This document shows positions 1 through 12,843 of a stretch of DNA of 63,506 nt, in pieces. The stretch's first letter is position 1. Every line of letters starts with the position of its first letter. The notes beneath the pieces were generated by a model. The model did no database searches and was not told the origin of the DNA. It saw only the letters and a list, made by a program, of their open reading frames with translations. The DNA is from Hydrocarboniphaga sp. GTDB taxonomy: Bacteria; Pseudomonadota; Gammaproteobacteria; Nevskiales; Nevskiaceae. The DNA is taken from NCBI RefSeq assembly GCF_028291725.1, contig NZ_JAQGNT010000055.1, positions 1 to 63,506 on the forward strand, given 5' to 3'. Both the position numbers and the translations under genes were made by a program.

Positions 1-2
1 GG

Positions 3-125
3 CGACACAAATAAAACCGATGGATTTCGGCCTGTGGCAAGGCGCAAACCACAGCAATAGCACCGCTATTGCGAGGATTTGCAACGCCGCCGCAGGTCGA
101 AAGACGCGGTTTTATGTGCCGTCAA
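3..125. repeat. Long imperfect hairpin element at window edge
   Basis: About 123 bases fold into one long interrupted hairpin. Outer arms pair the stretch around 3-20 with 107-123, middle arms pair about 29-39 with 89-99, inner arms pair 41-50 with 75-87, and the apex is a perfect 8-bp stem GCAATAGC/GCTATTGC (54-61 and 65-72) with an ACC loop. It holds no convincing ORF. It may be a repeat element or a structured RNA; the family is not recognised and the left edge may continue outside the window. Confidence 0.5.
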
Positions 126-189
126 GCGTGCAACGGACCACTGGCCCATTCGGTCGGTAGATGCTGCTCTGCTACTTGATGGGATCACG

Positions 190-223
190 GATGGGATCAC
201 GATTATTCAATCGTGATCCCATC
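190..223 (-). terminator. Hairpin downstream of the LysE-type exporter gene
   Basis: A perfect 14-bp inverted repeat (GATGGGATCACGAT and its complement) with a 6-base loop lies 7 bases past the stop of the minus-strand exporter gene. There is no T-run after it, so intrinsic termination is not certain. The left arm is itself directly repeated just outside the hairpin (about 178-189), so it could also be a small repeat. Confidence 0.5.
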
Positions 224-230
224 GATTCCG

Positions 231-863
231 TCACCGCCGCGCCTCCGTTGCCATGCGCAGCGCCAGGCCGCCCAGCACCAGGCCCATCAGCCAGCGCTGC
301 ACGCTGATCCAGGTCGGGCGCGTTGCCAGGAAAGCGGCGATCGAGCCGGCCATCAGGGCGATGACGCCGTTGACCAGCACGCTGATCGTGATCTGGGTGA
401 AGCCGAGCACCAGGGATTGCAGCAGCACGCTGCCGCGCTCCGGTGCAATGAATTGCGGCAGCAGCGACAGGTACAGCACCGCGGCCTTGGGATTCAGCAG
501 GTTGGTCACGAAGCCCATCACGAACAAGGTGCGCGGGCGGTCCTTCGGCAACTCGCGCAGGTGGAAAGGCGAGCGCCCGCCCGGCCTGAGCGTCTGCCAT
601 GCCAGGTACAGCAGATAGCAGGCGCCGCCGAAGCGCAGCAGCTCGTAGGCATAGGGCACGGCGATGATCAGCGCGGTGATGCCCAGCGCCGACAACACGA
701 TGTACACCGCGAACGCGAGCGCCACGCCGCCCAGTGAAATCAGCCCTGCGATGCGTCCCTGCGAGATCGAGCGGGAGATCAGGTAGATCATGTTCGGCCC
801 CGGCGTCAGCACCATGCCGAGCGCGACCAGTGCAAACGAGATCCATGATGTCGATGTCGGCAT
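231..863 (-). CDS. LysE/RhtB-family amino-acid exporter
   Basis: Protein of 210 residues, the usual size for the LysE/RhtB/ThreE superfamily of inner-membrane exporters of amino acids and analogues. The N-terminal signature GMVLTPGPNMIYL and the mid-protein NPKAAVLY motif are both visible. Five or six hydrophobic segments alternate with short loops, and a hydrophilic basic loop (about residues 92-112) precedes the NPK motif. It starts at ATG 863, is transcribed alone, and is divergent from the patatin gene 268 bases away. The substrate cannot be read from sequence; homoserine, threonine, lysine or a small metabolite are all possible. Confidence 0.9.
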   Translation of the reverse strand: MPTSTSWISFALVALGMVLTPGPNMIYLISRSISQGRIAGLISLGGVALAFAVYIVLSALGITALIIAVPYAYELLRFGGACYLLYLAWQTLRPGGRSPFHLRELPKDRPRTLFVMGFVTNLLNPKAAVLYLSLLPQFIAPERGSVLLQSLVLGFTQITISVLVNGVIALMAGSIAAFLATRPTWISVQRWLMGLVLGGLALRMATEARR

Positions 864-1131
864 TGCAAGATTTCCGGCGGAGTGCTTGAAGCGCAGATTG
901 TGAAGTAGCCTCCGCTTCGATGCGCGGAATTTTGCCTGCAGTCACCGCGCCCGGGATTGGGCTTTGTCACGTCAAGTAACAGCCACGTGTGGCCTGCCAT
1001 TCGCGTACGGCATTACATCGGCGGATGCGGGCGTGGCACCGAACTTGCGGCTTGGGTTTGCATCGCCTCGGCTGAGGGTGCGCCGCCGTTGCTGGCGGCC
1101 TGGCGCCCGCATAAAGAGAGAAGACCAGACC

Positions 1132-2352
1132 ATGTCTCGTCCACTGAACAAGTCGCCGGCCAAGCCCGGCATGAACGGCTTGGTGCTGACCGCCGGCGGA
1201 GCGCGCGGTGCCTACCAGGCCGGCGTGCTCAAGCGCATCGGCGAGGTGCCGGGCCTGCGCGACAAGCCTTCGCCGTTCCCGATCATCGCCGGCGCCTCGG
1301 CCGGCGCGATCAATGGGGCGGCGATCGCGACCTTCTCGGACCACTTCGGCGAGGCCACCGAGCGGCTCGCCAAGCTGTGGTCGCAGCTGAAGATCACCGA
1401 CGTGGTGCGCACCGATACGCGCGCACTGGTCGGCAACGTCGCCAGGATCGGCGCCGACTTCGCGTTCGGCGGTGTGACCGGCGCCGGCCGTACGCAGTCG
1501 CTGCTGGACGCATCGCCGCTGCTCAAGCTGCTGACGCGCTCGCTGCCGGCCAACGGCATCAGCGAGGCGATCGCCAAGGGCCACGTGTATGCGCTGGCGA
1601 TCACCGCCACCGGCTATCACTCGGGCCGCGCGTTCACCTTCATCGAGGGCCGCGAAGGGCATCCGGTGTGGCAGAAGAGCCGCCGCGTCGCGCTGCCGGC
1701 GCGGATCACGCCGCGGCACGTCTGTGCGTCGGCGGCGATCCCGATCGTGTTCCAGCCGGTGCCGCTGGCCGCGGCCGGCGTCACCGCCTACTTCGGTGAC
1801 GGTGCGATGCGGCTGACGACGCCGCTGAGCCCGGCGATCCGTCTGGGCGCGGACAAGCTGTTCGCGATCGGTATCCGCTCGCAGGCGGCGGCCGGCGATC
1901 TGCTGCGGGCGGAGATGGCGCCGGCGTCGGAGGGCGAGACGCTGCGGCGGCCGCCGCTGTCGCAGATCTGCGGCGTGTTTCTGAATGCGATCTTCCTGGA
2001 TCATCTGGACGCGGATCTGGAGCATCTGACGCGCATGAACGAGCTGGTCGCCGCGTATCTGTCGGTGTCGCATCACGCGGCTCCGGTCGAAGTCAGCGAG
2101 CCGATGCGCATCGTGCATCCCTTGAGTGTGGCGCCGTCCGAAGATCTGGCGGTGGTCGCCAAGACGCTGGCGCACCGGATGCCGCGGACGATCCGCTACG
2201 CGATGGATGGCCTGGGTACGCCGGACGCGCAGAGCGCCGATCTGCTGAGCTATCTGCTGTTCGATTCGGCGTTCACGCGCGAGCTGATCGCCATCGGCTA
2301 TCGCGATGCGAATGCGCGGATCGATGAAATCGAGGCGTTTCTGCGGGCTTGA
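1132..2352 (+). CDS. Patatin-like phospholipase
   Basis: Protein of 406 residues with the patatin fold: oxyanion-hole motif GGARGAYQAG near the N-terminus, nucleophile elbow GASAG with Ser56, and DGA dyad aspartate at about residue 223 (FGDGAMRL). Family members hydrolyse acyl esters of phospholipids or other lipids using a Ser-Asp dyad. The start chosen is ATG 1132, 9-15 bases after a purine-rich AAGAGAGAAG. The reading frame is open farther upstream (to 964), but that extension lacks family similarity. The gene is convergent with glgB and the two are separated by a REP-like palindrome. No signal peptide is evident, so it is probably cytosolic or membrane-peripheral. Confidence 0.88.
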   Translation: MSRPLNKSPAKPGMNGLVLTAGGARGAYQAGVLKRIGEVPGLRDKPSPFPIIAGASAGAINGAAIATFSDHFGEATERLAKLWSQLKITDVVRTDTRALVGNVARIGADFAFGGVTGAGRTQSLLDASPLLKLLTRSLPANGISEAIAKGHVYALAITATGYHSGRAFTFIEGREGHPVWQKSRRVALPARITPRHVCASAAIPIVFQPVPLAAAGVTAYFGDGAMRLTTPLSPAIRLGADKLFAIGIRSQAAAGDLLRAEMAPASEGETLRRPPLSQICGVFLNAIFLDHLDADLEHLTRMNELVAAYLSVSHHAAPVEVSEPMRIVHPLSVAPSEDLAVVAKTLAHRMPRTIRYAMDGLGTPDAQSADLLSYLLFDSAFTRELIAIGYRDANARIDEIEAFLRA

Positions 2353-2361
2353 TCTTCTATC

Positions 2362-2439
2362 GTAGGTTGGGGTGAGCCTGCGAACCCCAACATCGGCGCG
2401 GGGGAAATGTTGGGGTTCGCTGCGCTCACCCCAACCTAC
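2362..2439. repeat. REP-like palindrome, GTAGGTTGGGG family, copy 1
   Basis: A 78-bp inverted repeat starts GTAGGTTGGGGTGAGC and ends with its complement, with a variable centre (CATCGGCGCGGGG). It separates the convergent patatin and glgB genes and could serve as a bidirectional terminator. Its outer right end contains the TAG stop codon of glgB. Other full copies lie at 12740, 16324 and 59112, with a half-size copy at 24786. Confidence 0.85.
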
Positions 2440-4707
2440 GACGGCATCAGCCACAGCGTAGCCAAGGGCGGCAGATCCAGCACCAACGATTGCGCATGCC
2501 CATGCGCACCACCGGCATCGCTATGCACACCGCCGTTGTTACCCTGATTGGACCCGCCGTACATCGCCGCATCGGTATTCAGCAGCTCGCGCCAGTACCC
2601 GGCCTGCGGCACGCCGATGCGATAGCCGCGCCGCGCGACCGGCGTCAGGTTGCTGATCGCCAGTACCGGCGCCGCGTCACGAGAATCCCAGCGCAGGAAG
2701 GCCAGCACGCTGCTCTCGGCGTCGTTGGCGACCGCCCAGTCGAAACCCGCCGGTTCGCTGTCCTTCGCATGCAGCGCGCTCTGCGCCGCGTAGTGATGAT
2801 TGAGATCGCGCACCAGGCGCTGCATGCCGCGATGCATGGGCTGATCGAGCAGGTCCCATTCGATTGAGCCGTCGTGATTCCACTCGCGCCACTGCGCAAT
2901 CTCGCCGCCCATGAACATCAGCTTCTTGCCCGGATGCGCCCACATGAAGCCGTAATACGCGCGCAGGTTGGCAAACTTCTGCCAGGGATCGCCGGGCATC
3001 TTGCCGATCAGCGAGCCCTTGCCGTAGACGACTTCGTCGTGCGACAGCGGCAGCATGAAACGCTCGGAGAACGCGTAAATCAGGCCGAAAGTCATCGAAT
3101 CGTAGTGCCAGCGGCGATAGATCGTGTCGGTCTCCATGAAGTGCAGCGTGTCGTGCATCCAGCCCATGTTCCATTTGTAGTTGAAACCCAGGCCGCCGTG
3201 TTCGACGGCGCCACTGACCTGGGGGAACGCGGTGGATTCTTCGGCGATCACCACCGCGCCCGGGCAGCGCTCGGTGACCAGGCGGTTCAGATCGCGCAGG
3301 AAGTCGATCGCCTCCAGGTTCTCGCGGCCGCCGTAGCGGTTCGGTATCCATTCGCCGGCCTTGCGCGAGTAGTCGCGATACAGCATCGACGCGACCGCGT
3401 CCACGCGCAGGCCGTCGACGTGATAGCGCTCCAGCCACTCGATCGCGGAGCCGAACAGGAAGTTGCGCACCTCGTTGCGGCCCAGGTTGTAGATCAGCGT
3501 GTTCCAGTCCTTGTGGAAGCCTTCGAGCGGATTGCCATGCTCGTAGCAGGCGCTGCCGTCGAACTGCGCGAGGCCGTGGCGGTCGCTCGGAAAATGCGCC
3601 GGCACCCAGTCCAGAAGCACGCCGATACCGGCCGCATGGCAGCGATCGACGAAGTGCCCGAAATCTTCCGGCCGGCCATGTCGCGCGGTCGGCGAGAACA
3701 GCCCCAGCGGCTGATAACCCCAGGAGCCGTAGAACGGATGTTCCATGATCGGCATCAGCTCGATATGCGTGAAGCCCATGTCGGCGACATAGGGCACGAG
3801 CCGATCGGCGAGCTCGTTCCAGTCCAGGCTGCGGCCGCCGTCCTCGCTGATGCGCAGCCACGAGCCGGTATGCATTTCGTAGACCGACAGCGGCGCATTG
3901 GCTGCCTGGCGTTGCTTACGCTGCGCCATCCAGGTGTCGTCGCTCCAGCGCAGCGGCCGCGGATCGCCGACCACCGAGGCGGTCGATGGCGGCAGCTCGC
4001 TGGCGCGCGCAACCGGATCGGCCTTGTCGACGCGCGTGCCGTCGCGCGTCAGCACCTCGTACTTGTAGACCGTGCCAGCGACGATGCCGGGGATGAACAG
4101 CTCCCAGACGCCAGCGCGATGGCGCATGCGCATCGCATGGCGCCGGCCGTCCCAGCTGTTGAAATCGCCGATCACCGACACGCGCCGCGCGTTCGGCGCC
4201 CACACGGCGAAGCGCGTACCGGCGATGCTGTCTATCGTCGTCGCATGCGCACCCAGCGTGTCCGCGTAATGCGGGTGACGGCCGTCGGCGAGCCGCTCCA
4301 GATCCTGCTCCGACAGCAGCGGCCCGAACGCATAAGCGTCGTCGGCGATCTGCATCGCGCCGTTCTGCCACTGGATGCGCAGCCGATAGGGCTCGTCGCG
4401 CGTCAGCGGACCGATGAAGTATCCATGCGGATGCCGCTGCTTCAGCTCGCCCAATGCGGAGCCGTCGCGGCGCGCAATCGCATGTACCGCGAGCGCGCCC
4501 GGCAACAGCGCGCTGACCAGCACGCGCGCGTGTTCGTCGCGATGCGGCCCGAGCAGTGCAAAGGGATCGCCGTGCCAGCCCTGCACCAGTGATTCCAGCG
4601 CCCCGATTTCGGGTAGCGGCACCGGCAGACTCAAGATCTGATCGCTAGCCATCGGGGCCTCGGCAGCGCGGCTGCTGCGAGCAAATGTGTGGATGGTGGA
4701 AGAACGG

Positions 4708-4718
<11 letters not shown>
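2436..4718 (-). CDS. glgB: 1,4-alpha-glucan branching enzyme
   Basis: GH13 branching enzyme that creates alpha-1,6 branches in the alpha-glucan made by GlgE. It has an N-terminal CBM48-like region (DPFALLGPH, then a second module with [11 protein letters not shown]), followed by the (beta/alpha)8 domain with all catalytic signatures: nucleophile Asp440 in GLRVDAVAS, acid/base Glu493 in VIAEES, and LSHDEV. Length is 760 residues from ATG 4718, which has a good AGGAG 9 bases upstream and overlaps the treS stop by 11 bases. An internal ATG at 4652 (738 residues) matches the usual family length better, so the start is uncertain. It is the last gene of the glgE-treS-glgB operon. Its TAG stop lies in the end of the REP palindrome. 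Confidence 0.95.
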
Positions 4719-8154
<3,436 letters not shown>

Positions 8155-8188
8155 GGCGTTCTCCTGTTATAGGGGTGGAGCAGAACTC

Positions 8189-8291
8189 CGTTCCTCCCGA
8201 GTAGCTCACGCAGTGAGCGTATCGAGGGACGCATCGGCAGCGCGCGGTCCCTCGATACGCTCACAGAAATGCCTGGCGTGCGGGAGGAACG
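8189..8291. repeat. Nested inverted repeat between glgE and treS
   Basis: Two nested perfect inverted repeats fill most of the 160-base gap. The outer arms are CGTTCCTCCCG (8189-8199) and its complement (8281-8291). The inner arms are GAGCGTATCGAGGGAC (8215-8230) and its complement (8247-8262). The element could attenuate or process the glgE-treS transcript. It differs in sequence from the GTAGGTTGGGG family. Confidence 0.75.
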
Positions 8292-8314
8292 GGCTTTGAT
8301 TGTTCTTTTGAACG

Positions 8315-11300
8315 TCACGCCTGTTCCACCCGCCATATCGCGAACGGACTCTCCGGCGTCAGCCGCAGATGCTGGATCTTGCCGTGCCACTGAAAGCGCT
8401 GGCCGTGGACCAGATCGTCCACCGCCAGCGTGCCGTGATCGGGCAGGCCGAAGTCCCACAGCGGAATTTCGAAGTCGGCTTCCTGCGCGTTATGCGGATC
8501 CAGGCTGACCGCGATCAGCAGCACGTCGGCGCGATCCGGCGTCGCCTTGCAGTAGTACAGGATCTGCTCGTTCCAGCAGTTCAGGAAGCTCAATCCCAGA
8601 TGCGTCTGCAGCGCCGGATGCAGCTTGCGCACGCGGTTCAGCAGTGTGATCTCGCTGCTGATGTTGCCGGGGCGGTTCCAGTCCCAGACGCGGATCTGGT
8701 ACTTCTCGGAATCGAGATATTCCTCCTTGCCCGGCAGCGCCGCGGCTTCGCATAGCTCGAAGCCGCTGTACACGCCCCACAGGCCCGACAGCGTGGCGGC
8801 GAGTGCGGCGCGGATCACGAAGCCGGCGCGGCCCGAGGTCTGCAGAAATACCGGATTGATGTCCGGCGTGTTGACGAAGAAATGCGGACGAAAATATTCG
8901 CGCATCTCGGTGTCGTTCAACTCGCTGAGGTACTCGCTCAACTCGGCCTTGGTGTTGCGCCAGGTGAAATAGGTGTAGCTCTGCGAGTAGCCGATCTTCG
9001 CCAGGCGCCGCATCAGCTTGGGCCGCGTGAACGCCTCGGCCAGGAACAGCGCGTCGGGATAGCGGCCGCGCACATCGGCGATCATCCACTTCCAGAACGG
9101 CAGCGGCTTGGTGTGCGGATTGTCGACGCGGAACAGGCGAATCCCCTCGGCGCACCAGAACAGCACCGCGTCGCGCAGCGCGACCCACAGCGCCGGCATC
9201 GCGCCTTCGCTGTAGAAATCGACGTTGACGATGTCCTCGTATTTCTTCGGCGGATTCTCGGCGTACTTGATCGTGCCGTCCGGCCGCCATGCGAACCAGT
9301 CCGGATGCTGTTTCAGCCAGGGGTGATCGGGCGAACACTGGATCGCGAAATCCAGCGCGATGGCCAGGCCGTGTTCCAGCGCGGCATCGCGCATCGCGCG
9401 GAAGTCGTCCAGTGTGCCGAGCCGCGGATCAATCGCGTCGAAGCCGCCCTCGCTGGCGCCGATCGCATACGGGCTGCCGGGGTCGTCAGGGCCCGCGGTC
9501 AGCGAATTGTTGCGGCCCTTGCGGTGGGTGCGGCCGATCGGATGGATCGGCGGGAAATACAGCACGTCGAAGCCCATGTCGCGCACGCGCGGCATTTGCG
9601 CGATCACGTCGCGGAACGTGCCGTGACGGTTTTCGTCGAAGCTCATCGAGCGTGGGAACAGCTCGTACCAGCTGGCGTAGCGCGCGCCGGGCGGCTCGGC
9701 GTCGACCACCAGCGCGGGCTCGTGACGCGCCGGGAACGCGCGCGTGTCGGCGATGCGCATCAGCGCCGTGGTCGTATCCGATACCAAGGTGTCGTAGCGC
9801 TGCTCGTCCTCAGTCAGCGTTTCCAGCAGTGCCGTCAGTTCCGCTGCGCTATCGCCACCGAGGCGCGCCGCCGCTTCCTCCAGCATGCGGATGCCTTCCC
9901 GCAGCTCGACACCGATGTCCATGCGCACTGCATGCTTCTTCTCGATCTCGTGCCGGTAACTGGCCCAGGCATCGCGCCAGGCCTCGACCGTGTACAGATG
10001 GCGGCCGAGCCGCTCCAGCGGGAACTCGCCGGCCCAGCGGTCGTTGCCGAGCGGGCGCATGCGCAGCTCACGCCATCGGGGCTCATCGGCCGGCCGCCAC
10101 AGCAGCGCGACGGCAACGCTGTCGTGGCCGTCCATGAACGCATCGGCCTCGACCTCGACCAGATCGCCGACGATGCGCTTGACGTGGAAGTCGCCGCCGT
10201 CGACCGCCGGCGTGATCGCCTCGATCGCCACACGCGGCACTTTCAGCGCGGCCTCGATCGTGCGCTTGCTGCGCGTGATCGCCGGCGTCAGCACCGGCTT
10301 GGGCCGGCTGAGGCGGTAGAACTGCAGGTCACCACCGGCCAGCGTGATCGTCTGATCCAGCGCCAGCATGCCGGTCTCGGACGCGATGCTGCCCAGCCCG
10401 CCGGCATTGGCGCCCAGCAGCAGCGCCGGCAACAGCTCGGCGTCGTGGGCGAGGTCGGCGTTGGCGACGATCATCAGCGCGTCCGCGACCTGGCGCGGGT
10501 CGGCATCGCTGCGCAGCAGGGCCGCGATCCGGCCGCCGGCGCCGCTGAGCGGCACCAGCTTCGCCGGCTGGCGCAAGCGCGCTTCGCCGGCGATCCACCG
10601 GTTCAGCTGCGTGATTTCGGGCGACAGATCGAACAGCGCGTCGTGCTGCCACAAGCGGAAATCCTCGGGCGAACCCGAGGTCGGCGACAGCGCTTCGATC
10701 GCGCCATATTCAAAACCCATCGTCATCAGCCAGCCGCAGCCGCTGCCGACCGCGAGGCGCAGCGCGCGGCGCGCGGCACGCGGCGCGAGATCCGCGCGCG
10801 CCGCTCGCCGCGTCGCACGCGGCTCGAACGGCGCTTCGCAGGACGCGATCACCGGCGCGATGCGCGACAGTTTCTCGTGCTCCTGCAACAGCCAGTCGCC
10901 CTTGAAATCCCACCAGGCGGTCGAGCCGAACACCGCGTCGTAGGGCTGGCCGACCAGGCCGACGAGATCGTCCCAGGACAGGCCGGTGGTGGCAGCGAGA
11001 AAACGGCAGGGCGCGTAATCGCGAGCGCTACGCATCAGCGGCTCCATCAGCGTGCGCGGCACGCGCTGCGGCGTCTGCACGCAGACGCCGGCGATGCCCG
11101 CGTCGAGCCAGCTGTGGATGCGCGCACTCCAGTCGCTCAGCACTTCGCCGGCAACCCAGGGATCGTCGAGCCGCATCGCGCTCGCGCCCTGCCAGGGCAG
11201 CGGCCGGCGCGGATCGGGCGGATCGGTGGTGGTGTCGTGGGTCAGCCACGAAGCGTGCTCGCGGGCATAGCGGCCGCCGCTCGCGCTGCGGTCCGGCATC

Positions 11301-11590
11301 GCGTCGAGAATCACCGAAAGGCCGGCATCGCGCGCCGCGTCGGCGATGGTCTTCAGGCCCTGCCGGACGTCGCCGTCGAAAGCCAGTGCGGGATGCAGGC
11401 GCTCGTAGTCATCGGTCAGCCAGATCGTGCGGCCGGGCATGAACACCGAGGGCAGCAGCACATGATCGAAGCCGAGCCGGGCGATGCGCTGAAACTGCCG
11501 CGGCCATTCGCCGAGCGGCCCTGCCAGCAGCGGATGCAGGTAATAAATGCGGGGACAGAACGCCACGGAAACCTGGCTGCCGTCGGACAT
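8315..11590 (-). CDS. glgE: Alpha-1,4-glucan:maltose-1-phosphate maltosyltransferase
   Basis: GlgE transfers maltosyl units from maltose-1-phosphate to a growing alpha-1,4-glucan. The protein is 1091 residues, longer than the roughly 660-700 of mycobacterial GlgE. GlgE proper starts near residue 450 (PRVAIEAITPAV), with nucleophile Asp823 in FRVDNPHTKP and acid/base Glu852 in FLAEAF. The first 440 residues form an extra alpha-amylase-like module with barrel features but no recognisable catalytic Asp (AGVCVQTPQRVP where GFRxD would be expected), so it is probably non-catalytic; such long forms occur in proteobacteria. The start ATG 11590 has AAGGAGAGG upstream. It is first in the operon with treS and glgB. 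Confidence 0.94.
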   Translation of the reverse strand: MSDGSQVSVAFCPRIYYLHPLLAGPLGEWPRQFQRIARLGFDHVLLPSVFMPGRTIWLTDDYERLHPALAFDGDVRQGLKTIADAARDAGLSVILDAMPDRSASGGRYAREHASWLTHDTTTDPPDPRRPLPWQGASAMRLDDPWVAGEVLSDWSARIHSWLDAGIAGVCVQTPQRVPRTLMEPLMRSARDYAPCRFLAATTGLSWDDLVGLVGQPYDAVFGSTAWWDFKGDWLLQEHEKLSRIAPVIASCEAPFEPRATRRAARADLAPRAARRALRLAVGSGCGWLMTMGFEYGAIEALSPTSGSPEDFRLWQHDALFDLSPEITQLNRWIAGEARLRQPAKLVPLSGAGGRIAALLRSDADPRQVADALMIVANADLAHDAELLPALLLGANAGGLGSIASETGMLALDQTITLAGGDLQFYRLSRPKPVLTPAITRSKRTIEAALKVPRVAIEAITPAVDGGDFHVKRIVGDLVEVEADAFMDGHDSVAVALLWRPADEPRWRELRMRPLGNDRWAGEFPLERLGRHLYTVEAWRDAWASYRHEIEKKHAVRMDIGVELREGIRMLEEAAARLGGDSAAELTALLETLTEDEQRYDTLVSDTTTALMRIADTRAFPARHEPALVVDAEPPGARYASWYELFPRSMSFDENRHGTFRDVIAQMPRVRDMGFDVLYFPPIHPIGRTHRKGRNNSLTAGPDDPGSPYAIGASEGGFDAIDPRLGTLDDFRAMRDAALEHGLAIALDFAIQCSPDHPWLKQHPDWFAWRPDGTIKYAENPPKKYEDIVNVDFYSEGAMPALWVALRDAVLFWCAEGIRLFRVDNPHTKPLPFWKWMIADVRGRYPDALFLAEAFTRPKLMRRLAKIGYSQSYTYFTWRNTKAELSEYLSELNDTEMREYFRPHFFVNTPDINPVFLQTSGRAGFVIRAALAATLSGLWGVYSGFELCEAAALPGKEEYLDSEKYQIRVWDWNRPGNISSEITLLNRVRKLHPALQTHLGLSFLNCWNEQILYYCKATPDRADVLLIAVSLDPHNAQEADFEIPLWDFGLPDHGTLAVDDLVHGQRFQWHGKIQHLRLTPESPFAIWRVEQA

Positions 11591-11759
11591 CGCCTGACCT
11601 CTCCTTGGTCATGCGCAGGTACGGCGGGCACCCGCGCGGAAACTACGGGCGCACAGTGACGGTGAGCTTTACTGCCTCACCGCTCTGATGTAGCTGACAT
11701 CCGTAGTGGATTCCAAAGTACGCGCGGCATGCTGAACGTGCGGCGTACTGCGAGTGCGA

Positions 11760-11838
11760 ATCGCGGTCAAGGACCGCTCCTACAGAAATCTTGCGCACCC
11801 TCGAATCCGCGACGGTAGGAGCGGACCTTGTCCGCGAT
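11760..11838. repeat. Paired GTAGGAGCGG repeats
   Basis: ATCGCGGTCAAGGACCGCTC followed by CTAC (11760-11783) faces an inverted near-copy, GTAGGAGCGGACCTTG followed by TCCGCGAT (11815-11838). The two differ by a compensating change, so each half can also hairpin. This resembles the widespread Xanthomonas/Pseudomonas GTAGGAGC repeat class. It fills the 258-base gap between glgE and the SDR gene, which holds no ORF I can support. Confidence 0.75.
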
Positions 11839-11848
11839 GAAGACCGCG

Positions 11849-12691
11849 CTAAACCTGAAAATACTCCGGCCGCCCCGCGGTCCACAGCTCGCCCCAGAGC
11901 TTGCCGCCGCCGTCGACGGTCAGCACTTCGCCGGTGATGAAGCTGCCGCTGGACGCGCTCAGGTACACGCAGGCCTCGGCGATTTCCATCGCCGTGCCGG
12001 GCCGCTTCATCGGGTTGGCGCGCGGGAATTCCTTGCGCGCTTCCGGCGGGTAGACCTCGAGGCCTTCGGTCGCGGTCAGGCCCGGCGCGATGCAGTTGAC
12101 GCGGATGTTCAGCGGCGCCCATTCCACCGCGACGGTGCGCGATGCGCCAATGATGCCGGCGCGCGCGGCGACGGTGTGCGCAACGCCCGGCATGCCGCGC
12201 TCGATGACCACCGCGATGTTGCAGATCGAGCCGGGCGTGGCGGTGTCGCGCCAGTACTGCGCGGCGCGCTGCATCATGTACCAGGTGCCGTTGAGGTTGT
12301 TGTTGATGACGGCGCTCCAGCCCTTGGGCGCGTAGTCGATCGCGTTCTGCGGGAACTGGCCGCCGGCGTTGTTGATGGTGCAGTCGAGCCGCCCGAATTC
12401 GTCGTGGATGCGTCTGAACAGCGCGTCGACCTGTTCGGGTTCGCGCACATTGGTCGGCACGCTGATCATCACAGCGCCGCGTGAGCGTGCGAAGTTCGTG
12501 ACGACGTCGAGCTTCTCGGGCGTGCGGCCGCAGATCGCCACGCTCGCGCCGAGCCTCGCGAACAGCAGCGCCGTCGCGCGGCCGATGCCGCTGCCGCCGC
12601 CGGAGACCATCACCACTTTGCCGGCGAACAGGTCGGGGCGGTAGACGGTGTCGGCGGCCCAGAGTGCTTCGGGGGTGTTGGGATCTGTCAT
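11849..12691 (-). CDS. SDR-family enoyl/dienoyl-CoA reductase-like protein
   Basis: Protein of 280 residues with the short-chain dehydrogenase fold: cofactor loop SGGGSGIG (about residues 30-37), NNAGG, and a C-terminal TVDGGG. The usual YxxxK catalytic pair is absent; the equivalent stretch reads AHTVAARAGIIGASRT. This recalls peroxisomal trans-2-enoyl-CoA reductase and 2,4-dienoyl-CoA reductase, where AARAG replaces the canonical motif. Together with NNAGGQF and the neighbouring acyl-CoA dehydrogenase, this suggests an NADPH-dependent reductase of unsaturated acyl-CoAs in beta-oxidation; that is inference. The start at ATG 12691 has only a weak ribosome site. A REP palindrome separates it from the upstream acyl-CoA dehydrogenase gene. 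Confidence 0.82.
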   Translation of the reverse strand: MTDPNTPEALWAADTVYRPDLFAGKVVMVSGGGSGIGRATALLFARLGASVAICGRTPEKLDVVTNFARSRGAVMISVPTNVREPEQVDALFRRIHDEFGRLDCTINNAGGQFPQNAIDYAPKGWSAVINNNLNGTWYMMQRAAQYWRDTATPGSICNIAVVIERGMPGVAHTVAARAGIIGASRTVAVEWAPLNIRVNCIAPGLTATEGLEVYPPEARKEFPRANPMKRPGTAMEIAEACVYLSASSGSFITGEVLTVDGGGKLWGELWTAGRPEYFQV

Positions 12692-12739
12692 CGGCCATCA
12701 CTTTGAATTCCCTCCACGCCTGCGGGGGAGGGCTAGCGT

Positions 12740-12817
12740 GTAGGTTGGGGTGAGCGCAGCGAACCCCAACATCGGCGCGGGCAAACTTTGGGGTTCGCTG
12801 CGCTCACCCCAACCTAC
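12740..12817. repeat. REP-like palindrome, GTAGGTTGGGG family, copy 2
   Basis: A 78-bp inverted repeat, GTAGGTTGGGGTGAGCGCAG through a CATCGGCGCGGG centre to the complementary arm ending CCCCAACCTAC. It lies between two minus-strand genes, the acyl-CoA dehydrogenase ending at 12844 and the SDR starting at 12691. Confidence 0.88.
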
Positions 12818-12843
12818 TCGGCTCAGCTTGGGTGAGCTGATGA

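Noticed and set aside
967-2454. 495-codon minus-strand ORF opposite the patatin gene
   Set aside because: Low-complexity Arg-rich translation with no motifs; it is the antisense shadow of a high-GC coding gene with clear catalytic motifs.
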